This document shows positions 22,956 to 33,299 of a DNA stretch of 64,000 nt, piece by piece. Position numbers and translations under genes: made by a program. The notes beneath the pieces were generated by a model. It saw only the letters and a list, made by a program, of their open reading frames with translations, ran no database searches and had not been told where the DNA came from. Every line of letters begins with the position of its first letter. The stretch's first letter is position 1. Source of the DNA: Tubulanus polymorphus (Eukaryota > Nemertea > Palaeonemertea > Tubulaniformes > Tubulanidae); NCBI RefSeq assembly GCF_964204645.1, contig NC_134029.1, positions 15,058,850 through 15,122,849 of the forward strand. The letters run 5' to 3'.

Positions 22956-23414
22956 TCACGTGTTGATGCCACAAAATAAAGTTATGCAGTTATAACAAAA
23001 ATTTTCTTCATACCCTTCACACGTTTTAAGTTCGCTTAAACAGTGCCAGCATATAGTTTTTTCACAACAATGAAGCAAATCCTCTTGCGCGTGACAGCGA
23101 TAACAGTCTTTTTTCGCGATATGTTTGATAATCCTAAAATGTGCCATGCAATTCTCGATAGGACATTCGAAATCATGTTGAACGCCTAACCACCGAGCGT
23201 TCACTAGCCAGCAATCTTCACAAATCGGTTTCCTGCAACACGTCGTTACTCGAAAACTACCGTATGTAATTGTCGTATTACAATATTTGCAAATCGCAAA
23301 TCCGGTAGACCAGTCGATATCTTCAAAGTCGACATGATTTATTTCATGTTCCGTGGTAATTGATTTTTTTTTTTTTAGGAAAATGTTTTCCACGGTAAAA
23401 AAATCGCCAGACAT
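22956..23414 (-). CDS. Cys/His-rich zinc-binding protein (RING/IBR-like spacing)
   Basis: An intact frame of 152 codons. After a basic linker (LKKKKS) it carries CKYCNTTITYGSF, CCRKPICEDCWLVNARWLG, FECPIENCMAHF, CYRCHAQEDLLHCCEKTICW, then a final FCYNC. Pairs of CxxC and CC/CxxC spaced 10-20 residues apart indicate several bound zincs, as in RING or IBR domains or viral zinc regulators, but I cannot assign one family. It reads away from the PC4 gene, with a shared region of CRE-like sites (TGACGTCA at about 23507) between them. Its end lies just inside the left terminal repeat. Open over its whole length, unlike the protease, so it may have decayed less. Confidence 0.6.
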   Translation of the reverse strand: MSGDFFTVENIFLKKKKSITTEHEINHVDFEDIDWSTGFAICKYCNTTITYGSFRVTTCCRKPICEDCWLVNARWLGVQHDFECPIENCMAHFRIIKHIAKKDCYRCHAQEDLLHCCEKTICWHCLSELKTCEGYEENFCYNCITLFCGINT

Positions 23415-23778
23415 TTTCGTAAAATTAAAATCCTAGATGGCGCTAGTCCGTAATCCTATACAGATGCGTGCGCATGCGTGCGTTTGTGTGTACGTGTGTA
23501 AGCGAGTGACGTCATCCTAAATGACGCCATGATAACATAATCCTATGCGAGCGCGTGTATAGAGAGGGAAACGGGGTAAAATCGAAGATGGCTTCTTTTG
23601 ACGGCTATTGTGAAATCATAGACAAGTTTAGGCGAACATATTTCGTAACAACATGTAAAACCATAAAACGAGTTCGGGTAAGTCATTTTCTGACAATAAA
23701 AACGCGTTGCAAATCCATAATTTAGTCATTCTGCTCAGAGACTTTGAACCGTCAACATCATACAACATCATCGTAATA
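23415..23778. promoter_or_regulatory. Divergent promoter region with CRE-like sites
   Basis: The gap between the start codons of the Cys-rich and PC4 genes holds TGACGTCA (about 23507), a second half-like TGACGCCA site, and a YY1-like AAGATGGC at about 23586. A GTAAGT at about 23678 could be an upstream splice donor after an ATGGCTTC reading frame. Confidence 0.4.
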
Positions 23779-24607
23779 ATGGATTCGGCCGGCGGACAAA
23801 GTATTTTAGAAATATCTAATACACCAGTTAAAGCAAAGTCATCGCTTCAATCTAGATAAAGAAAACACCCCTCGCTGAAACTCGACTTTAGTAAGTTTCT
23901 ACTTATTTCCCGTATTCGAAACCGTCAAATATTAAGACATACGTATACTGATATATGATATTTTTATTGTTCTTTTAGGTTCGATCGTTAATGACAACGC
24001 TGTCGCCGGCCCGTCGAAAAGTGCGAACTTGCGTAACACCTGGAACAATGACCCCGAACCCCATTATCTAGGATCTCTTGTTTACGCGAGTGCGAAAACG
24101 TGGCAGGGGGTAAAACGTGTAGATTTACGGTCCTACGAGTGCTGTGAACGAAGAAAACAACTGTATCCCACTAAAAGCGGTATTTCGCTCGATCTCCAAG
24201 AGTGGGTGCATATAGATTTTTGTAAATCCGATATCGAACACGAAATTGCTCGCGTTAAAGAAGATATCGAATACGTGGGTGTAATGACTGTTGGTCGTAC
24301 GAACTTTATCAAAATATATAGGTCTAGTCACGATCATCGTATTTACGTAGATATCCGAAAATACGATCTATTCGATGAACCTCTCGGTGTTTCCCCGACT
24401 AGATGCGGTGTAAAACTAACATTGGAACAATGGAAAAAATTGAAAGACATGAATTTTAATGACGATATACCCGAACTAGCCAACATGACGCCCTGTTGGT
24501 ATGATTCGAGTCACTCGAATCAGGAATACAGGTGTCCGTACTGTGCAAAAGACACTTCTGGAGTACGAAAAACACCTGAATACGGTGTAATGATCACCCT
24601 AGTATAA
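23779..24607 (+). CDS. Spliced gene with two tandem PC4 (p15)-like domains
   Basis: Exon 1 is 23779-23890 (ATG, donor GTAAGT at 23891). The acceptor TTCTTTTAG ends at 23978, and exon 2 runs 23979-24607 in the matching phase. One TAA at 23857-23859 breaks exon 1. Exon 2 encodes two PC4-like repeats: YLGSLVYASAKTWQGVKRVD with GISLDLQEWVHIDF, and VGVMTVGRTNFIKIYRS with RCGVKLTLEQWKKLKD. Each shows the 'G...V.....vDIR.Y....KkGIsL..eQW' pattern of the PC4 single-stranded DNA-binding domain. A C-terminal CPYC pair follows. PC4 proteins bind ssDNA and act in transcription or replication. Tandem PC4 on a mobile element is unusual. Confidence 0.7.
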
Positions 24608-26523
24608 TTAAAGTAATTTAAAAGATATTAATTAGATAATATTTATATCATAACCGAACAACAAAATATGTAAAAAAAAAATACATCAATTTATATACGT
24701 TAGTTTGCGTTAAACTCTTAGATAGAAATAAGTATCCGAAATGACTAATCCAGGACTTCATTAAGATCCGCTCTAACCAAAGAGGATTAACTAAAGTAGT
24801 GAGTTTCTATCTTTTATGAAATTTATGGTTTTTTCATGTATAGGTATATGACCTATGTTTATCTACAATATTTATAAAAATATTTATGTTTTTTAGGACT
24901 AAATAAAACATTAATTGAATAAAAGATTTCATTTTTGACTCATTCTGAGTTAACAATACGTTAATCTAGCATTTCGTTGCTATCCAGACCCATGATACCA
25001 TATACCGACAAAGAAGGCAATTAATTGATTTAGATCAATACATGACCACGATTGGGGAAAATAGGTGTGAGCAAAACCAATTACCTAGACTAGTAGCAGA
25101 TGGGTCGATAGTATCCAAACACCATTAATTATATGTGGAAGACGAAGGCAATTAAGTGATTTAGATCGGAGACACGTCCGAGATGGGAAATTATGTGTGA
25201 GGTTTCAAACCAATTACACTAGCAATAATTCGAACATTTTTAGTGCTCATAGCGCTGAGGTAATTAAATTGTTTAGAAAAAACCGAACAGATGGTCCTAT
25301 ATGCTGGGTGATATTAGACCCGAGTATCAAAAACACCGTTAATTATATGTGATAGAATCCTCAAATACTTTGAGTAAACTGTTAGACTATGAGAATTAAT
25401 CAACTAATTAGTCGTCTGACTTAGACCCATAAATAAGGGGGTAGTTTTAGGACAAATCATTTCCAAGATGTCTGTTATTGGAGCACTAAAATAGTAGCCG
25501 AAATGTTTCGTTCGAACTTTATCAAGATATATGGATCTAGTCACGATCACCGTATTACGTAGATATCCGAAAATACGATCTACACGATGAGCTTTTCGAC
25601 GTAAATCCGACTAGATGCGGCGTAAAACTAACATTGGAACAATGGAAAAAAATTGAAAGACATTAATTTTACAGAAGATATATCCGAACTGGCTAATATG
25701 AGACCGTGCTGGTACGATTCGAGTCACTCGAATCAGGAATACAGATGCCCGTACTGCGCAAAAGACACAAGCGGGGTTAGAAAGCACCTGAATACGGTAT
25801 AATGATAACCCAAGTATAATTAATTAAATAATTAAGTAATTTAAAACCGCTCTGACCAAAAGAGGATTAACTAAAGTAGTGAGTTTCTATCTTTTACGAA
25901 TTTTTATAGGTAGCGACTCATTCGTCATCTACCGGATTGTATAAATAAAAGCCATAACCCGTGTATATGTATAATATTTTTGGAAAAAAAATTTATGTTT
26001 TTTAGATGAACGAGTAAATAATAAACTTGCAATGTATATAATATTTCATGTCTGTCTCATTTTATTCGGATTTACTCTATAATAATCAAGCATTTTGTCG
26101 TTGGCCAGACCCCCTTGATACAAAATATCATCTATGAACGTAATTAAGTAATTGAGAAACAAATACCATTGACCCATGGTTAGCATCTACCATCTAAAAT
26201 ATCTGGTCAGTACCCTCGATGATATGTGACGGAATATGCAGGATGAAAATTACGCAATTAAGTAATTGAGAAACAAAAACCATTGACCCGTTGTTAGCAT
26301 CTGCCGAATAAGTTATTTAGATCAGAGACACAACCGCGATTGGGGAAATTAAGTATGAGCAAACCAACTATAGTATACCCATTTCGTGTTTGTTGGTTGT
26401 TTGTTGATTGACTGACGCGATTAAGCTGTTTGGAAAACCTAGACTAGTAACAGATGGTTTTCTACGGCGAGTTTATAGAAATATAATTTAGAAAACGACA
26501 AAATTCATATACATAATAGTTTA
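24608..26523. repeat. Tandem-duplicated, AT-rich repeat region after the PC4 gene
   Basis: A second, frameshifted copy of the PC4 gene end (from GAACTTTATCAA) and its downstream sequence begins near 25514, offset by about 1.2 kb from 24300. The tail motif CCGCTCTAACCAAAGAGGAT at 24767 recurs at 25848. Between them, roughly 100-bp units with TTAGATC..GGGGAAA..CAAACCAATTA and with AATTAAGTAATTGAGAAACA (26147 and 26257) repeat imperfectly. Confidence 0.65.
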
Positions 26524-26960
26524 TTATAGAAGCTTAAAATATTTCACGATAAATTTTTCTTTTACAAAATAATCATTATCATTAGTTTTATTTGACAATA
26601 GTTTCGTAATATCGCGTACATCGTTACCGTGACATAGGTGCAATAGTACAAATATTGCGTAATAACAGAAATACATCGGATAATACGTTTTGATACATCT
26701 TATTATTATATTTCCAATCTATACAATTTTCATCCAAGTATTTTTCTAACATTTATCACAAGTTCCGGGTTGTTGCCCGAACGAATCAAAAATAACCGAT
26801 TCCGTATTCGTTTATATATACAGTTAGCCAATGTTCACCCGGTTCGTCGTAATTGTCAGTGTTTACTATAAAACCCAGCGGGACGCTGGTTTATATTTGG
26901 TAGTCGATCGCATGGAAAAACGCCAAAGAAAGACGCTTTTAGATATTCCTCTAGTATAAC
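26524..26960 (-). pseudogene. Adenain-like (Polinton PX / adenovirus-type) cysteine protease
   Basis: On the minus strand, in three frames: FFGVFPCDRLP near the start, IVNTDNYDEPGEHWLTVYIN with the catalytic His, then FDSFGQQPG, which matches the 'FDSFG' signature, then NNKMYQNVLSD with the oxyanion Gln, and FCYYAIFVLLHLCHG with the catalytic Cys. Order and spacing are those of adenovirus maturation proteases and their Polinton relatives. They process capsid precursors inside virions. At least three frameshifts and stops make it inactive. It is too broken to appear as one frame. It is the strongest evidence that the 5.9-kb element descends from a virus of the Polinton/adenovirus lineage. Confidence 0.75.
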
Positions 26961-27019
26961 TATTAACATATCGCAAGCGAATTTATTAACGTTACAATCT
27001 CATGGATGAATCGAAAAAA

Positions 27020-27530
27020 CTATTACTTTACTTTACTTTTGCTTTATTTGACAAACTCCTGGTCTTAATACAAAGACAATTCGAGTGATACAGTATACAT
27101 AAAAATAAATACATTATATATAGGACGCACAGTAGATAGATACATAATTACACATTGATTTTCATGTGAGCTATCAATTGAAAAGTTTCAAAATTCTTCC
27201 GACAAAAATACACAGTTTACGGAGTTCGGCTACATCTTTAGTTTGCATTAATAATTTTTATCTGAAAATGTTGGGGGTTCGTATAAAATCTCCTGTTTAG
27301 ATATAACTCCCTTCTATCATTTAAATATATACAGTTGAAAAGGTAATGAAATTCGTCCCCAATTCCATTATTACACAATTTACATATTCTTTCAGCACGC
27401 TCTACATTATTCCATCGGCCAGTTTCTATTGGGAGCGTATGGTTTGCAGGACGGAATTTAGTTAAATTAATTATGAGGTTAACTGAAAGATCAGAGACTA
27501 GATGGTTACGGGGCTTCACTCAATGCCACG
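27020..27530 (-). mobile_element. 5'-truncated non-LTR retrotransposon (LINE) 3' end
   Basis: The minus strand encodes a 93-residue C-terminus ending the frame at 27238. It contains LPIETGRWNNVERAERICKL, then CNNGIGDEFHYLFNC, a CxxC...H...C knuckle typical of the tail of jockey/CR1-like LINE reverse transcriptase ORFs. The 3' UTR ends in an AAGTAAAGTAAAGTAA-type tail near 27025. No reverse transcriptase core is left. It inserted in the 5.9-kb element just beyond the protease. Confidence 0.7.
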
Positions 27531-28540
27531 CGCTTGGACATGTTCTAATGTTATGTATTGTATACAAAGTGTTGACAAGCTCAATTTATACAGCATTGTA
27601 GCCCTCCGGCATTTTCAAAGTTTTAGATGATTTATCAATAGAAATACTCTCATAATGCGCATCCTAGTGCGTTAGTGTTTAAGTGATTTTAGTGTTTTAG
27701 TGTCGAATATGTAAAACCGCAGTTTATTAGATTTCGAGTTGTAAGCATTTCCCGATAACTTACATTAATTATAATGCAGAATTCTTTATTTCCAGTTAAC
27801 GAGGTTTAACAATTTTTCAGTTTAAAAAAAATATGGTTTGGACTTTTTTAATAGGAAAATACTAACAGGTTTGATGAAAAAATAGAAAATGGGATTTCCG
27901 GTTTTATCATTTTTCAGTATATGGCGTTTTAGTAGGATGATGATTTTAAATTTTCAATAAACGCGGTATAACAATTTTTAGGTTTTTGAAAAATATGGTT
28001 CCAAAGTTTTGTATACACAAGAGATTTTAAACAACGAAACTACACACACATGTAACTAAATCACTTTAGTCTTTCCAAATATAGAGAAATAACAGACAAA
28101 AATATGTATATGTATATACTTTATCTTTTTTTCGCATCGCTTTTTCTTTGTTACAAAATTCCCAATTTTTAAATTTTAAATTTCAAATTTTAAATTTTAA
28201 CGGTGAATAAAATGTTTTTTTTATTGTTTTACATTGTTTTTTTAATTTTTGGTTTTCTTTGTCTCGAATTTGCCCGTACTCAGGGAAAAGCGCCATCTAG
28301 GATTTGACTTCACTTCCCCCTGACCTCCACGTACACTTATGATCTCGTAATAGCGCCATCTAGGATTCAACTTTTCCCATAAACACGCATAGGAATGCGT
28401 AAGCGCCATCTAGGATTCAATCATACCAATTAATAAATTTGGATTGAACACCGCCAATAAATTTGATTTGGATTTAACACCGCCAATAAATTGATTTGGA
28501 TTTGTTGTCAATAATTTGATTTGGATTTAACGGAAAAATT
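27531..28540. other. Unassigned right part of the 5.9-kb element
   Basis: AT-rich with no recognisable frame. The phrase GCGCCATCTAGGATT is repeated at about 28290, 28353 and 28402, and its complement occurs at about 23435 near the left end. Short units with ACACCGCCAATAAATTTGAT repeat at 28448-28500. Confidence 0.5.
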
Positions 28541-28559
28541 TTGAATTTTCCCGCCAAAA

Positions 28560-28785
28560 ATTTGAAATTTGAATTTTAACCGCCACTTCCGGCCGCCATC
28601 TTGGATGACGTCACTTCCGGTCGCCATCTTGGATTACGTCACTTCCGGCCGCCATCTTGGATGACGTCACTTCCGGTATGACGTCACTTCCGGTATGACG
28701 TCATCCCTCCTCCCTCCTCCCTCCTCACTCCTCACTCCTCCCTCCTCCCTCCACTGTGGCCCCATAGTGACATACCCTAACTACT
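28560..28785. promoter_or_regulatory. Right terminal repeat with arrayed CRE, ETS and YY1-like sites
   Basis: Within about 130 bases, TGACGTCA occurs four times, CACTTCCGG five to six times and GCCATCTTGG three times, then the CCTCCTCCCTCCTC run and the terminal TIR. The left TIR (22863-22960) has two TGACGTCA and one CCGGAAGT. These match the consensus binding sites of CREB/ATF, ETS and YY1 factors. Confidence 0.7.
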
Positions 28786-28908
28786 AGCATCTTGGCCGAA
28801 TGCGTATATCATGGAAATAGTATGAAAAACAACCGCAAGATTCCGATGAATTATTAAACAAAGGGTTTTTTGCAACATAACATCCTTTGAGAGAAAAAAA
28901 AATAAATA

Positions 28909-29015
<107 letters not shown>

Positions 29016-29037
29016 TTAAAGTATGTATCTATAGAAT

Positions 29038-29440
29038 ACATGCCACCCCCGAAAAGAATAGGGGTAGGTTGCGGCGAGGGCCACAAAACACATGTAAAGA
29101 TAAATTACATGCCACCTCCTGAGAACAGGGGTACGTGGAGGTAAAAAACCCGAAAACACATGCATAGAAAAATTACATGCCACCCCCTGTGAACAGGGGG
29201 TACGCGATGTAAAAACCCCAAAACATGTAAAGGTAAAGTACATGCCACCCCCTGAAAACAGGAGGTACGTTGAGGTAAGAACCCAAAAACACATGTATAG
29301 GTACAGTACATGCCACCCCCTGAGAGCAGGGAGTACGTTGAGGTAAAAACCCCAAAACACATGTATAGGTAAGGTACTTGCCACCCCTGAGAACAGGGAG
29401 TACGTTGAAGTAATAACCCCAAAACACATGTAACTAAAAA
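29038..29440. repeat. Minisatellite of about 68-bp units, six copies
   Basis: Units start with CATGCCACCCCCTGAGAACA and contain GGGAGTACGTTGAGGTAAAA and CAAAACACATGTATAGG. Starts are near 29039, 29108, 29177, 29241, 29309 and 29377. Units are diverged by several bases. It lies in the Ngaro between the hydrolase ORF and the TA run. Confidence 0.85.
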
Positions 29441-29549
29441 TTGCATAAATGCATGTCAGATATGTAAAAAGAAAAATTCATAATCAAATTGAAACACATA
29501 TAACTTATTGATGACAAATAGACGATGTATCTTGCTTCAAACCAAGCTA

Positions 29550-30125
29550 TTAGAAGTATTTCTTTGTGGCGTGGCCAATAGCTGCCTTCACACTAAACTC
29601 ATATTTTTTCATGCCTTTTGCATTTAAATGTACACCATCTCTCAGAAGAAATGGACGGATATCAGCCCAAAAACCTCTGTGTTGCCAAAAAGTTATATTT
29701 AAGGATTCACACACTAAACGTTTCACGGTTTCGTTAAATACTATTAGCTTGGTATTGAAATTTGTCGGAGGGGACAGACGCCTGAGCGACTGACCAATTA
29801 ATAATTGTGTCACGCTGTACGTGCTGCCCAGAAAATTGCTCAATGCAACCAAAGAAAAGGCCAAGCTTTTTGGATCTAAACGGGCTAAATCGTTTCCGCC
29901 TAAGTGGAGGAATACTACGTCAGATTTTGAACCAAAACTCGGCAGGCACCGTTGGATAGATTTTACACCCGGTAAAACTGTAGCGCCTCCAAAACCTATA
30001 AAATGCAATTTTACCACGTCTGGGTCTAGGCCTAGATTTGAAAAGCGCTCCTGCTCGAAAGTCCTGAGACGATGCACAAAGGAGTGACCCATAATTAGCA
30101 CGTCAATCGGCATAATCGACTTCAA
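29550..30125 (-). CDS. SGNH/GDSL-type hydrolase ORF of the Ngaro element
   Basis: An intact frame of 191 codons. Block I is DVLIMGHSFVHRLR, with the nucleophile Ser in G-H-S. Block III is VVFLHLGGNDLARLD with Gly-x-Asn-Asp, and block V is LLRDGVHLNAKGMKKYE, with the catalytic Asp and His. All SGNH catalytic positions are present. Family members are esterases or lipases, and some Ngaro-type retroelements are known to carry such an ORF with unknown role. Here it is the first gene, just after the A1 terminus (ATG 196 bases from the end), rather than after the recombinase. No signal peptide is evident. It is the best preserved Ngaro gene. Confidence 0.8.
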   Translation of the reverse strand: MKSIMPIDVLIMGHSFVHRLRTFEQERFSNLGLDPDVVKLHFIGFGGATVLPGVKSIQRCLPSFGSKSDVVFLHLGGNDLARLDPKSLAFSLVALSNFLGSTYSVTQLLIGQSLRRLSPPTNFNTKLIVFNETVKRLVCESLNITFWQHRGFWADIRPFLLRDGVHLNAKGMKKYEFSVKAAIGHATKKYF

Positions 30126-30179
30126 ATTTAAGCACTAACCTTGAATGATTGAAATATAAGTGAACGAAATGAATTCAGT

Positions 30180-30321
30180 AAAACGCAGTCAGCGAAAATA
30201 TTGAATTGAAGTCAGTGAAAATAACGAAGTATCCTACTCGAGGAGTTACTGACGACTGATAAGTAACACGTGACTCCGCATGATCTCACAAAACATTTTA
30301 TTCTCTACAAAAATAAAACTC
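30180..30321 (-). repeat. A1 terminus of the Ngaro element
   Basis: Matches A2 at about 17100-17283 (AGTAACACGTGACTCCGC and AAACATTTTATTCTCTAC), with about 50 bases missing. Followed by ATTTATGA at 30322-30329 and then Polinton polymerase sequence. Confidence 0.8.
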
Positions 30322-30323
30322 AT

Positions 30324-33250
30324 TTATGACATTACATGTTAATAACACAAAATATAATAAATTAACTAAATCAAAACCAATTGATGAAAATAATTTTTCA
30401 TATTATAAAGAACCAGATAATGAAGCGTCGAGTTATATAAAACTACCATTTAAAACTAATGCTGTTATAAATGTACAAAATGAAGATGATAAATGTTTTC
30501 TATGGACAATTATAAGTTGCTTACACCCAACAGAAGATATGACACATAGTTTTAGATTAACCAATTATAAACAATTTCAAAATAATAGATAGACAGTTAT
30601 CCTGTTAGAATTAAAAGTATTCCAAAAATAGAAAGAGATAATAATCTAAAAATAAATGTATTCGATTGAATCAAATTACCAAATACAAAAGGCAATCATA
30701 TTAAACATAATACATTAGAACCTTTGTATTTATCAAAAGATTATGATTCAAATGGTGTTATAGATATATTATATTATGAAACGCATTATATGTAGATAAA
30801 ACAAATCGATTTATTTTTTCGAACAGAAAATGATCACCATAAAATATATCTATGTAGAAAATGTATAACTAAATTCAGTAATGAAAGTGCATTATTAAAT
30901 CATAAACAATTATGTGATAATCATGATTATTGTAAAATGATTTTACCAAATGAAAAGGATAAAATATTAGAATTAAAAAAATATGATTACAAAAATAAAG
31001 TACCATTTGTAATATATGGAGATTTTGAATCATTAAATAAAGAATTAACTGATCAAGATAGAAAAGAAATATATCATAAAAGTGCTGCAGCTTTTGGATT
31101 ATATATAAAATCTGTTTATCCAGAACTAATCAAAAGTGAATATTATCATTATAGAAATGAAAATGTTATCAATCATTTTTGTGACTTTTTAATCGAGTAT
31201 GAAATAAAATTTAATGAAAAGTTAAATGAAAATAAAGAAATCATAATGACAGAAGAAGATAAAGAGGAATTTGATTTAGCAGATAAATGTTATTATTCTA
31301 TTCATCTGATAAAAAAGTAAGAGAGACCATGATCATTTGAATGATAAATTTAAAGGTGCAGCACATGAGAATTGTAATTTGCAAGCAAAGAAAATTAACT
31401 TTGTTCCAGTTATATTTCATAATCTATCAGGGTATGATGCACATTTATTTATCAAGCAACTATGTCATAAAATAGGAGAAATCAATAATGAAATAGAAAG
31501 GTTAAATTCAAATATATCAAAAGATAAAATACCAACTTATAAATTTAAAATGTTAGCTAGAACATCCGAGAATTATATATCTTTCCAATTTGGGTTTCTA
31601 AGATTTATAGATTCATATAGATTTTTATGGACTTCATTAGATAATTTATCAAAATCATTAGTTGATGATGAATTAAAAATATTAAAACAACACTATCATA
31701 ATGATTTTCAATTAATGAGATATAAAGGCGCGATTCCATATTCATTTTATAAAAATCATAATGATTTTAACATAACTGAATTATTAAAAGAACAATTCTA
31801 TGATGAATTAAAAAATGAATATGTTAAAGATGAAGTTTATAATGGAACATTGAATATTTGGAATCATTTTGGAATGAAAAATCATGGACAATTAGTAGAT
31901 TTATATTAAAAATCAGATGTATTATTATTAACTGATATATTTGAAAGGTTTAGAGATGTAAATCTAAAATATTTTAATATTGATCCATGTCATTGTTATT
32001 CTAGTCCAGGTTTAACTTGGGACTGTGGATTGATATTTACAGATATAAAAATGGATTTATTGACAAATATAGACCAATTATTATTATTTGAAAAATCCAT
32101 AAGAGGAGGAGTTTCAGGCGTATTAGTTGATAGATATTTCAATGTAAATGATAACCCTGGATATAAGTTATTATATATAGATGCAAATAATTTATATGGA
32201 TGGGCTATGATGGAGCCTCAACCTTATGGAGTATTTGAAATAACTTTAGTTTTACAGTATGAAAATAATGATAAATTTGATTGGAAGAAAATAATTCTAG
32301 ATATTTCAGAATATTCAGATACTGGTTACTTTTTCGTTGTAGACTTGGAATATCCTGAACATATCAGATTTAAATTGTCCCGAACATAAAACTGTAACAC
32401 ATGAAGAATTATCAAATTATCAAAAAAGAATGAATTAAACCTGAAAATCGTATTCATACAGAAAAGTTAATGGTAACTCAGGAAGATAAATATAATTATG
32501 TGGTACATAATTTATAGAATTTTAAAATTCTATTTGAATCAAGGAATGATTCCAAAAAAAGTACATAGATATATTTCATTCAGTCAATCTAAATAGTTAG
32601 AAAAATATATAGACTTTAACACCAAACAGAGAACTAAAGCTAAAACTGATTTCGAGAAAGATTTCTTCAAGTTAATGAATAATGCATTCTATGGAAAAAC
32701 TTGTGAGAAAATTAGAAATAGAAATGATATTGAGCTAGTTAGTAATGGTAAAAGAATTAGACATTTACAAACATATCCTAAGTTCATAGGTTACAGAATA
32801 TTTGATGAAAATTTAGCTGCATTTAAAATGGGGAGAACTTCTATGAAATTTAATAAACTAATTTATGCTGGTGCTTCAGTTTTAGAAATATCAAGATTAC
32901 TAATGTATGAATTTTACTATAACGTTTTACAACCTCATTTTGGAGAAAACGATGTAGAAATCTTATATTTTGATACTGACAGTTACATATTAAAAATAAA
33001 AACTTATAATATAACAGATGATTTAAAAACATTAAAACATCATCTTGATTTTAGTAATTACCCAAAAGATCATGAATTGTTTAACAATGAAAATAAAAAA
33101 GGTGCCCGGTAAATTCAAAGATGAATTAGGAGGTGAAGAAATGATTGAATTTATAGGTAATAGATCTAAAATGTATTCATATAAAACTAAAACTCATGAA
33201 GGTAAAAAGTTATTACAAAAAGCGTTGTTGAAAAGAATATTCATTGTATA
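30324..33250 (+). pseudogene. Protein-primed DNA polymerase B of Polinton A, main part
   Basis: Resumes the polymerase gene after the Ngaro. Landmarks in order: CFLWTIISCLHP; exonuclease motif VIYGDFESLNKE (about 31010); second exonuclease motif FHNLSGYDAHLF (about 31410); motif A LLYIDANNLYGWAMM (about 32175); motif B LMNNAFYGKTCE (about 32675); motif C ILYFDTDSYIL (about 32960); C-terminal EMIEFIGNRSKMYSYKTK. The enzyme replicates linear DNA using a terminal protein as primer. Several stops (TAG where copy C has TGG) and frameshifts (near 30590, 31310, 32380, 33105) make it defunct, though catalytic Asp residues persist. The extreme C-terminus is lost at 33250, where an HNH remnant is fused. 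Confidence 0.9.
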
Positions 33251-33299
33251 GATTCATGTATAATATTCATGTATAATATTCATGTATATTTATGTTTTC

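Larger units (their letters stand above)
22863..28785. mobile_element. 5.9-kb virus-like element with AG...CT ends, PC4-domain gene and adenain-like protease
   Basis: Termini start AGTAGTTAGGGTATGTCACT and end with the exact complement. AGCATC is duplicated at 22857-22862 and 28786-28791, a perfect 6-bp target duplication. Polintons and adintovirus-like elements share 6-bp duplications and AG ends. The inverted repeats (about 100 bp) consist of GGGAGGA-type runs and TGACGTCA/CCGGAAGT motifs. Content: Cys-rich protein (minus), spliced double-PC4 gene (plus), partial tandem duplication, broken cysteine protease (minus) and a truncated LINE. No polymerase, integrase or capsid gene is recognisable, so it is an internally deleted or non-autonomous copy. 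Confidence 0.8.

Noticed and set aside
29038-29440. CRISPR-like array
   Set aside because: Units are contiguous and diverged, with no unique spacers or Cas genes, in a eukaryotic retroelement.
29016-29446. Three overlapping minus-strand frames with repeated peptide units (137, 113 and 84 codons)
   Set aside because: They are readings of the 68-bp minisatellite in all frames, with no conserved start or domain.
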